A stretch of DNA of 64,000 bases, from positions 930,001 through 994,000 of the forward strand of contig CBDCCT010000002.1 in assembly GCA_965214995.1 (NCBI GenBank), written 5' to 3'. Of the stretch, positions 35,144-43,577 are shown one piece after another (within the stretch, counting starts at the first letter, position 1; each line of letters starts with the position of its first letter). The position numbers and the translations under genes are program-made. The notes beneath the pieces were generated by a model. The model saw nothing but the letters and a program-made list of their open reading frames with translations, did not search any database and was not told the origin of the DNA. The DNA comes from CBDCCT01 sp965214995 (GTDB taxonomy: Bacteria > Deinococcota > Deinococci > Deinococcales > Trueperaceae).

Positions 35144-35261
35144 ATTAAGAAGAGTACTAATCCTCTAGTAAATAGAATTTACTAAGATATTAATAATAAT
35201 AGGATTATACTACGTACTAGATAAGCCGTGTTTAATAATAAATAATTAATTAATTATCTTT

Positions 35262-35291
35262 TTCTATATTAATAATATTATAATACTTACC
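35262..35291 (+). pseudogene. Reverse-transcriptase YVDD box of the copia element (RIP-mutated)
   Basis: TTC TAT ATT AAT AAT ATT ATA ATA CTT ACC now reads FYINNIIILT. Reversing G-to-A changes gives FYVDDIIILT, the catalytic motif of copia reverse transcriptase. Both catalytic Asp codons are lost. Confidence 0.85.
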
Positions 35292-36310
35292 TATCCTAAA
35301 TATTATAAATAGTACCTAGCTTTTTATTAAAAGCTTTAGTAAAAATATAAGATTAAGGATTTAAATAAACTTAGCTAGTTTTTAGGTATAAAAATTATAA
35401 AAGATAAAGCTTAATATTATATCTACCTTTCTTAGTAGCTATATATTAAAAAAATATACTTAAAGTTCTCTATATATTAAGTTTTAAAAATACTAATTAC
35501 GTAAATATACTAATAAAATAATAGTATTATAACTAATAATAATATAAAGCTATATTAGTAAATAATTAGCTTAATCCTTTATACTATAATTAGTATATAT
35601 CCTAATATTATCTTTATAATATATTACCTCTTAAAGTTCCTTACTAATCCTAGCTAATCTTATCTTAATACTATAGTTAATTATATTAGATATTTATATA
35701 GAACTAAATACCTTTCCTTATAGCTTAGTAATAATAATACTAATAGCTATATTTAGGCCTTAGATATAGTATTTATAAATAATATTAATAATTATAAAAG
35801 TACCTAGGGACTAGTTATAAAGCTATTTAGTAGAGTAGTTTTTTAAAAATTAAATAAATAAGATATTATTATAACTTTAATAATAGAAGTAGAGCTACTA
35901 ATAGCTATATTTATAAATAAAAAAATAATACTAGTATATTATATCTATAAGACTATTTAATTAAATATAGATAGTATAATAATATTATACTATAATAATT
36001 AATAGATAATTTAGCTATTTATAGCTAAATCCCTAAAGCTTTAGATAAGATTAAAGTATATTAATATTTATTAAAATTAGATTAGATAGCTTATTTAATA
36101 GGATAAAATAAATATATAATACTTATAGATAAAATAAATATCTATAAATATACTTATAAAGCTACTAGTAATAAAGGTAAAGCTTAAAGAAATACTAGAG
36201 ATATTTAATCTTATAGATTTAAATAGTAGTAATACTAGTAATTTAATAGTAAATATTACTATTTAAATTAGTAAATATTTATATTTATAGCTTTAATAAC
36301 TAAGGGGGTA

Positions 36311-36465
36311 TATAAAATAGTATACTAAGCCTATTTTTCTACTACTATATACGTGTTATTTTTAGGCGATTTTATAGCTTTATATATTTAATATATTCAT
36401 TATTCGTAGAGCTTCAATATCGTGAATATAGACAGGCGTACGTGAGTAATTGCGCACGCTTTACA
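36311..36465 (+). repeat. 3' LTR of the copia element
   Basis: 155 bp. The inner (left) part is RIP-converted (TATAAAATAGTATACT), and the outer part is unmutated (GCGCACGCTTTACA). It ends directly before the ATTAC duplication. Confidence 0.95.
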
Positions 36466-36470
36466 ATTAC
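36466..36470. repeat. Target-site duplication ATTAC (right)
   Basis: Identical to 31187-31191 and immediately after the CA end of the 3' LTR. Confidence 0.9.
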
Positions 36471-37143
36471 TACTGGACTGAGCTTTGTCATGTGTGTGTA
36501 ATTAGCTGCTTCTTCGGCTTCAAATGTAACCAATCTTATATTGAAGTAGTGGTGAAGTCTTTGGTGATTGGTGCTTCGCTGATGAGCCTGATCTGGTAAT
36601 TATAGATGGACACGTGATCATTTAGTTCCTTATCTGCTTTGAATAAATTGCAAAGTATAAAGAGTTTAAGAAGCTGTATCTCCAGTGTCGCCATCTTCTA
36701 AACCAAATGGTTTCGCATACGAGATCTCATACACGAGATCTCATACATTACACGAGTCGTCTACTAAGGTTGTTGGACTTAATAGTGATATCAACTAAAC
36801 GGTGTTTTACTAGTCATGCTTTATCTGAAATTTATTCGCGACGACACTTGGAACATTTTGTACTTGCTTTCTTATCAAGTCACAAATACAGCATGACTCT
36901 ATTTCTTACCAGCCTGACTTGCGAGTAAAATAAAAACACCATTAATACATGTCTAACTCTGAAATTCGAATTTCTATCCACTCACATGTCCGAATGGGCA
37001 AATCATTCCTTTTCTTTTTTCCTTTCTGTCTTTCTTACGGCAGTGGTCGAAAGTGTATAGAAATTGAACCTATCAACCCGAGCCAAATCTAGACGCATTA
37101 CATGCTTGCTATTGCCTTTCGTGTTACTGTTCCTTCAGAAACG
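36471..37143. other. Intergenic right of the copia element
   Basis: Normal composition resumes at once. A short direct repeat of ACGAGATCTCATACA lies near 36718-36745. A 73-codon frame at 36707-36928 is not supported. Confidence 0.5.
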
Positions 37144-38000
37144 ATGCACTCTCTCCACTACTTCGTCACCATCCTCCCTCTCATAAGTAGCCTGGCCCTA
37201 TCCCACGCCCTTAACGTCAAGAGCCCAAAGCCACTGTCTGACGTCGGCCCTGCTCAAAGCCTGAGTGTGGAGGAGAGCACTGTTGCCGAACTCGTGCGCG
37301 GCGAAGCGGAGAAGAGAATGAAAGGCTTCTGTGCCATTTGCGAAGAGATTGTTGACAGTCCAGAGCAGTCGTACGATGCGGAGCAGACACGTAGGATGGA
37401 GCCGATGGAACATGGCGAGAAGATTATCAGCGTCAGCGAGGTGCTTGGTCCGGTTGTAAGTGTTTCTAATATCACGGTGTCTGCTCTCGCTCTCATTGTG
37501 TTGTTTAGTCTGATAGATGACTTTTGTTGCAAATTAATGAAAAGATAAATGTTGGTTATTATACGGAGGCTGACTTTGAATTATGAAATAGCAACAACTG
37601 AATAGTGAAAGGTATAGCGGAAGAGGCATACCAGATGAAAATCAAAAGGTAAGCTATCCATCAAAACCATAGCAAGCATGAGTCTGTCGCGAACAACACC
37701 GCCAAAATATCATCAAACTTCCACCATTGAGGGCACCGTTTCAGTACCCCCTTTCAATCCAAAATATCTCTTTTTTTTATCTCAAGCTTACTAACCCATT
37801 TACTTTCCGACATGCAGTCTGATTGCAAATCTCTCATGAAACAAGACCTTTTCTCGTACTCGAGAGACCTGATCGCCGCTCAGGAGAAAGGGCAAGCCTT
37901 CACCGATAGAGTGGCACGGTACCTGGCAACAGTGTATCACACGCAGACAGATGTCTTTAATTGCGAAGAGGCCTTCTCAGGGCGGGAAAGCTCCGGCTGA
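37144..38000 (+). CDS. Putative small secreted, possibly saposin-like protein
   Basis: The ATG at 37144 (not the upstream in-frame 37102) gives the signal peptide MHSLHYFVTILPLISSLALS. The mature part contains GFCAICEEIVDSPEQ, a C-x2-C-x-x-x-V start like saposin B domains. A GTAAGT donor follows codon 104 (37456). Two acceptors are possible. A near one (intron 37456-37508) ends the protein at once with SDR (37520). A far one (intron 37456-37817, ACATGCAG) adds exon 37818-38000 with SDCKSLMKQDLFSYSRDLIA and FNCEEAFSG, giving 164 aa and two further cysteines. I prefer the longer form because it completes a helical, four-cysteine protein. The saposin relation is tentative. It lies between the copia element and secreted-protein member 3. 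Confidence 0.45.
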
Positions 38001-38250
38001 GACACTTTGGCAGAAACTGTCCAATCATGGATTGTTCCCATGTGCGAAGTGCTCCTGGTCACTGCCATTTCATGACCTTATGTTATTCTGTATGATAGTT
38101 TCCTTCTTGTGTATATACTTACTTCTACTCTTACAAAAAAAGTATAATGAAGATGCAAGAAAATGAAAGACGTCACTCAACAACAATCCTGCCGCCAGTG
38201 GAGCCCAAGTGTGAATCAAGGGCCATTTTACAGCCCTTTGCAAACCATAT

Positions 38251-39203
38251 TTAACCTCTATAAGGTTCCAGATCGATAATCTCGCGGTAGCAGTAGTAAC
38301 CTTTCGAATCTTCCTGCTTAATACACCTCTCAACCCTCTGATTTACGTATATGTCACTATAATGATGATATCACCTGGTTAGCGCCCATACAATCAACCC
38401 GCAGACGAGAACAAAAGCAGTCACACAATCCTATGCGAGCAACAGGGAACAATACAGACACACGGGTCTTAGACCCAGTAAGAAAAGGAACAGGACGTGC
38501 AGATCGAGGTGTTAGGATAAAGAAATTCTCAACCAAGGAAAAGATGCACATGCGTAAGAAGATTAGAGAACATGACTCACCCAGCTGGACTCTTCGCTGA
38601 TGTTTGCAATGTCAGTATAATATCGGTGTTGATTTCGGACGTTTCCTGAAATTTTGGCTTTATGTGGAGCACCCATTTATCGCTCGAACCGTCATATTCT
38701 GACAAGGGCGTCGCTTCTGTGGCGCCTTCCATGATAACGTACTCAGCCAATCTCTCGATACCGTCAAAAGCTGTAGTATACTTGAGACTGAAAATCCTAT
38801 AATCTTCGGGCGTTCCGTATGAGGTAGTTCGGTCGGAAGTGACCAAAGACGCTGCACAAATATCAGTTGCTCTTATTATGTACATAAGCTCCTACTTAAT
38901 AGCGGACGTTCACAAAAAGCATAAAGAAAAGAGGCCGGGTCTGGTTTTCAAGCATAACTCTTACTTACTGTAAAACATGGACTCTTCGTTCTCATCATGA
39001 ATCGCAAATCCCGTCTTATGAAGAAAAGGTAGACTTTCATAGTCCATCTCCGCTAATGGAGTCGAAGTGGCAACATATTTGTTTACCTCGTGAATAATAA
39101 GCGACGGTGGATCCTTGTAGGTCTCGGTTTCTTGTGGATTTCCGAGAGATTGTTCGACAAGAGTCAGAACAATGATATAATTAATGACGTTCAGTCCGAG
39201 CAT
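38251..39203 (-). CDS. Small secreted protein, family member 3 of 3
   Basis: The ATG at 39203 gives a hydrophobic leader MLGLNVINYIIVLTLVEQSL. Exon 1 (39203-38969) carries SLIIHEVNKYVATSTPLAEM and ends in phase 1. Exon 2 (38851-38581) is 271 nt, the same length as in member 1, begins SLVTSDRTTSYG and ends SAKSPAG in phase 2. Exon 3 (38356-38251, acceptor ATTATAG) encodes DIYVNQRVERCIKQEDSKGY and YCYREIIDLEPYRG, again with a cysteine pair (C-x10-C) and the YCY(R/D)E motif of member 1. The total is 203 aa. It stands on the right side of the copia element, with members 1 and 2 on the left, all on the same strand. Function unknown. Confidence 0.72.
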
Positions 39204-40591
39204 AGTCAAAAATCGTAGCAAATAACAGTATCGACAGGGGATGACTATCACACAAACTTGAAGTAATTCGGAACACTTTAGAAGCACTGTATAAACCAAA
39301 ACGGTTTTGTGAATTAATTATGAAGCAGAGAGCCAATGACTATGCCCGATAGAATCACCTCTTGCTAGAAGTCAAGTACGAGATAAGAAGCAAAAGCAGA
39401 CCCAGAAGCGACTCAGACACATTCAAGTACTGTAAAGTAAAGTTAAGACACGCGACAGACACGCAATTTGCCACAAAATCCATTAGTAAAAAAGACCGCT
39501 ATTGTCAAAGAAATACCAAAGCAGAAGTCCGACGGTAAATTTGGCGCCGTGATAAGTTTACCTTGTGGACAGTGCAAAGAAAGTTATGAAATTGGTCGGA
39601 GCTTCGTAGGTAAAGTAACCTGTTTTGATATATAGCTCACGATGATTATACTCGTTTGTGACTTCGCAAGTAAATAGCAAATGAGATCTTCGATTTCTAA
39701 TAAACGATATTCATCCCAATTGTAAGTATGTTGTTACTCAACAACCCAAGAGATGTGGACATCATATAAAGTCTCTCATTTTAGTCGTATCGAGGAAAGC
39801 CATAAGGTCTATGAACATCGCCTATATATGGATAGAACATATGATATATTTATTCATACGTATAAGTTGAGCTAATTCGAAGTGAGGTGGGTTTTCATGC
39901 CTTCAGTGTCCTGGCGTGGTAAAGTGAATGGGAAAGAGAGAGAATGGTCTCCACGCTCCAAATGTCCTTTATACTCGCTTTCCAGAGTGTTCTTGGATCC
40001 ACTTCGATGGGAAGACTTCTAAAAACAGCTTTGATTTTTATCTCATCTGTAAACAGACTGCAGTCTGTGACCCAAGTTCTGGTTTCTAAAAACTGAGATC
40101 CAATGTCGTGGATCATGATTAGGATCGAAAACTATGAAGCTGAAAGACTGTAAAACAGGGACATTATGCAATCAAGAGATCGCACCCTTGAGCTGCTATA
40201 CAGTTGAAAGCTACATGTGCAACTCTTTTAATTGTTAGGTTTGTATATCAGAAATAATCGTAAAAGAATTGACGACCATCAGTCGAGGTCTTTTTCTACA
40301 CATGATTACATAAGTGAATTTAACGATGGTACAGGGGATATCAAACTGTGCAAACACAAGCCAACCCATCTGAAAGGCACTTGCTCTGAAAACCCCCTTT
40401 CCTTTTGCAATGTGACAGAAATGAGTTATACAAAGCTTGAAGACACCAGCTTATGATGCGCGGGATAATTTAGAAGTTTTATCTATAGCAGTCATCTTAT
40501 TCCATGCACAAAAACTCTGACGTATAAGCTTCATCTCGTTCTCCAACGACTTCTTTAATTCTTTCCTAACCCATAACCCTTCTCATACGAC
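39204..40591. other. Intergenic 1.4 kb, no gene seen
   Basis: Short frames at 39895-40116 and 40232-40456 show no family features. It presumably contains promoters of the secreted-protein gene (leftward) and of the splicing-factor gene (rightward). Confidence 0.5.
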
Positions 40592-43135
40592 ATGCCCACG
40601 CCCTCAAAAGTAAAAGAATTCCCTGACCTTTCAAGCAAACTTACCGCTCCTGTGCGCAAATCCGTCTTCGAACGCCATCGTGCCGAAGCCGAAGCGAAGC
40701 GTCAGCGCGAAGAGGCCGAAAACGCAGCTGCGCTCGATGACTTTGTAAAGTCCTTTGAAGGAGATGATGCAGACGAAGGTGGTGGCGATGGCTCAGAACG
40801 ATTCGGACATGGCGCTGGTGGTGCGGGATATCGGGGAGGGATGGGGTTCAGAGGACGTGGTGGTGGAGGAAGTGTGACTGGCAGGGGTGCGTTTGGAGGC
40901 ATGTCGAAACGACAGTTCGGAGCTGGAGCACAGGGTGGCCCTGGGATACCGACGGGACCGAGCGGGGGGATAGGAAAGAGTGGTCCTGGAACGTTGGGGT
41001 CGACGCCTCCGTCTTCGCTACGAAAACGTGCGTTTGATGGATCGATTCCGGGACGAAGAGACACGAAGGATGTTGGCCTGTTTGCATTTGAGAATTCGGG
41101 CGATGGGCTGGGAGAAGGAGGAGGGATCGGTGCGAAAGGAGCTCCGGCTACGATGAAGGCCTTTCAGAACTCAGACGATGAAAATGAAACTACAAGTGAA
41201 GATCGAGCTGCCGAAAAAGCGGCACCGAAACCGACACTACACCTGTCGGCCTTACCACTGGGCACGTCACCCGCGTTGGTGAAGAGTTTAATCCCGTCCA
41301 AGGTGACGGTTGATAATGTGAGGATGATGGCTCCGCCTGCTACCGGCTCCACAGAACGAAGATCTTTGTCGGCCATCGTTACGCTGGCCAAAGATACACC
41401 AGGCAGTGACATTGACAATGCTGTTAGCGCGTTGCAGAATCGGTATTTGGGTTGGGGATTCCACCTTTCCATATCACGGCATCTATCCTCCGCAGCACTG
41501 GGAGTTATGGGAAGTGGTGGTGGCGCTGTAAATTTATTGTCTTCGTCCTTGCCGTTTGGTGCAAAGACTTTGCCTATGCCTGAGAGAAAGGGTTTCGCTC
41601 CTCCGCCTTCATATGGTGGCGTCGGAGCGGGACAGTATGGGATGCAACGGGCACCTACACGTGTGCTGGTCAATCCGCCCCCTGATATCAGACAGGTAAA
41701 GCTAATACACAAGACAATCGAAAACCTCATCACGCATGGGCCCGAGTTTGAGGCCTTGCTGATGAGCCGACCGGAAGTTCAAAAGGGCGAGAGATGGTCT
41801 TGGTTGTGGGATGCGCGGAGCGCTGGTGGGGTCTGGTATCGCTGGAAGCTATGGGAAATCATGACAGATACAAAGCTCGGCCCGAGAGGAGGGCATTTCA
41901 CGCTTAACTCTGTGAAGTTTCCATTCACAGACGGTCCTGGATGGTTTCCGCCAGAGAAACCTCTTCTTTTTGAATATGCGACTAATTTTAGCGAGTTCGT
42001 TTCTGATTCAGAGTATGACTCGTCCGAGGAAGAAGATGTCGAGGACGAAGGACAGGGGCGGCCACAGGAGAAGAATATGAGCCTGTCCGAAGCGTTGGGT
42101 GAGAGTACCGGCAAGCTGTATATGAACCCGCTGCAGAAGGCGAAGCTGGTGCATCTTCTCTCGAGACTACCGAGAACAACAGGAAGGTTACGAAAGGGCG
42201 ATGTAGCCCGGATTACGGCTTTTGCTATCAAGCACGCCGGTGAAGGAGCGGACGAGGTTGTGGATATGATTATTTCAAATGTTGAGAATCCATTTTCATG
42301 GATGGATGTCAAAGGCGATAACAGCAAAGGTGATCAGAATTATGAACAAGCAGATCAGGACGATGACACGAACAAAGAAGCAGAGAAAGAAGACCAGTCA
42401 TCTTCGAAACTCATTGCGTTATTCTTGGTATCGGACATTCTCTCCTCATCGTCGACGAGTGGGGTTCGCCATGCGTGGAAGTACCGACAACTGTTCGAGA
42501 CGGCACTGAAACAGAAGAAGACATTTGAGGGACTAGGTCGACTAGAGAAAGTCTACGATTGGGGGAGGTTAAGGGCAGAGAAATGGAAGCGTAGTGTTAA
42601 CAGTATCCTTTCGCTGTGGGAGAGCTGGTGTGTTTTTCCGCAAGCAGCACAGGAGTACTTTGTAGACGCATTCATGAATCCTCCGCTCACCGAAGAGGAA
42701 AAGAAGGCAGCAGCTACAAAGCCATCGGATGAAGAAGCACAAGCGGCGCCATCGACAACAACAGCAGCAGTGGCAGCTTCGAAATCAAAATGGAAGACGG
42801 TTGACGAGAAGAATGCTGGAGCTACGAACGGCAATGCGGACGAGTCAATGGATATTGATGATGACGAGGACATTGATGGTGAACCGATGGAGGATGCTGA
42901 TCTGGACGGTGAGCCCATGGAGGATGTCGATGGCGAATTAATGGATGATGACGGTGATGGTTTGATCGGCGAGGCAATGGAAGAGGATAAGGCACAGGAG
43001 AGTGATTCTCAACAGCTGCAGAAAGCTGTGACGGAAGAGAAGAAGATGCCTGTGCCAGAGCGGGATGCTGATGGCATAATTAAGAAGCCGAGACCGAAGG
43101 CGATGGATATGTTTGCGGACTCGGAGGAGGATTGA
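40592..43135 (+). CDS. U2SURP/SR140-like splicing factor (SURP and CID domains)
   Basis: A single-exon gene of 847 aa. The N-terminus (KLTAPVRKSVFERHRAEAEA, then AALDDFVKSFE) is the signature opening of U2-snRNP-associated SR140/U2SURP proteins. A Gly/Arg-rich segment follows (about residues 70-140). Residues 205-300 resemble a degenerate RRM (LHLSALPLGTSPALVKSLIP). The SURP module is at about 355-415 (IRQVKLIHKTIENLITHGPE). A CTD-interacting (CID)-type helical domain is at about 490-690 (LYMNPLQKAKLVHLLSRLPR). The C-terminus is acidic with repeated DGEPMED and ends MDMFADSEED. The family acts in U2 snRNP-dependent pre-mRNA splicing in the nucleus. The Gly-rich part is longer than I would expect. 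Confidence 0.88.
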   Translation: MPTPSKVKEFPDLSSKLTAPVRKSVFERHRAEAEAKRQREEAENAAALDDFVKSFEGDDADEGGGDGSERFGHGAGGAGYRGGMGFRGRGGGGSVTGRGAFGGMSKRQFGAGAQGGPGIPTGPSGGIGKSGPGTLGSTPPSSLRKRAFDGSIPGRRDTKDVGLFAFENSGDGLGEGGGIGAKGAPATMKAFQNSDDENETTSEDRAAEKAAPKPTLHLSALPLGTSPALVKSLIPSKVTVDNVRMMAPPATGSTERRSLSAIVTLAKDTPGSDIDNAVSALQNRYLGWGFHLSISRHLSSAALGVMGSGGGAVNLLSSSLPFGAKTLPMPERKGFAPPPSYGGVGAGQYGMQRAPTRVLVNPPPDIRQVKLIHKTIENLITHGPEFEALLMSRPEVQKGERWSWLWDARSAGGVWYRWKLWEIMTDTKLGPRGGHFTLNSVKFPFTDGPGWFPPEKPLLFEYATNFSEFVSDSEYDSSEEEDVEDEGQGRPQEKNMSLSEALGESTGKLYMNPLQKAKLVHLLSRLPRTTGRLRKGDVARITAFAIKHAGEGADEVVDMIISNVENPFSWMDVKGDNSKGDQNYEQADQDDDTNKEAEKEDQSSSKLIALFLVSDILSSSSTSGVRHAWKYRQLFETALKQKKTFEGLGRLEKVYDWGRLRAEKWKRSVNSILSLWESWCVFPQAAQEYFVDAFMNPPLTEEEKKAAATKPSDEEAQAAPSTTTAAVAASKSKWKTVDEKNAGATNGNADESMDIDDDEDIDGEPMEDADLDGEPMEDVDGELMDDDGDGLIGEAMEEDKAQESDSQQLQKAVTEEKKMPVPERDADGIIKKPRPKAMDMFADSEED

Positions 43136-43577
43136 ATCTGATGATTTATTCATGTTTATAATGTATCAAATATTTTAGTCTATATTTTGATTTGTATTAT
43201 ATTAAGAATCAATCTTACGAATATCATAATATATGCTAGTATCAGATCCAAAGTGATGTGATTTTATAGTGAGGCTCCTTCTGAGGCTTGCCAGATCATC
43301 ATGGAATCTTGGCACGCATACCGACGGTTTGGTTGAGCTACTGAGGATTTGGTCACATTCGTGTTCAAGCTTTGCATTTCACTTTTCTACAAATTCCACA
43401 TTTTCTTCACTCTTCTTCCTGATTTTTAATTAGAAGAACCACTGCTCGCTCACTTTACTGCTGTTGAAGCTTCATATAGACGAAACAGACTCGCCCAAAT
43501 GTCATAATTTAAGCTCTTATGGACTGTAGGTCTACAGGACTGCGACAGTTCAAGGGCAGGAGCCCCATAGCGTCGAG
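43136..43577. other. Intergenic before the TOR gene
   Basis: Terminator of the splicing-factor gene and promoter of TOR. An AT-rich patch at 43140-43260 follows the stop codon. No gene seen. Confidence 0.5.

Larger units (their letters stand above)
31192..36465 (+). mobile_element. Complete Ty1/copia LTR retrotransposon, inactivated by RIP
   Basis: A 5274-bp element with 155-bp LTRs at 31192-31346 and 36311-36465 (TGTGAGAC...TTTACA before RIP), flanked by ATTAC at 31187-31191 and 36466-36470. A polypurine tract (AAGGGGG) sits at 36302-36308. All internal frames are destroyed, but undoing C-to-T/G-to-A changes reveals copia landmarks in order. The GAG-pre-integrase signature LWHLRLGHIGLEAI lies at 33043-33084. 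A reverse-transcriptase block GL-R followed by LWQIEFTKIL is split by a nested insertion. The YVDD box (FYVDDIIILT) lies at 35262-35291. The order integrase before reverse transcriptase is that of copia, and coding is on the plus strand. The total includes a 360-bp nested solo LTR with its 5-bp duplication. Confidence 0.92.

Noticed and set aside
31192..36465. Copia element as the origin of the three Gag-like genes
   Set aside because: The de-RIPped 5' part of the copia element does not show the W..VW..VL.YY.VWD pattern; it is probably a different Gag lineage.
38070..38333. Minus-strand frame with a membrane-like segment (WAPLAAGLLLSDVFHF)
   Set aside because: A different acceptor (ATTATAG at 38357) gives a last exon for the secreted protein that keeps the family cysteine pair; this frame is out of register with it.
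41164..41733. 189-codon minus-strand frame inside the splicing-factor gene
   Set aside because: Shadow of a confidently identified plus-strand gene.
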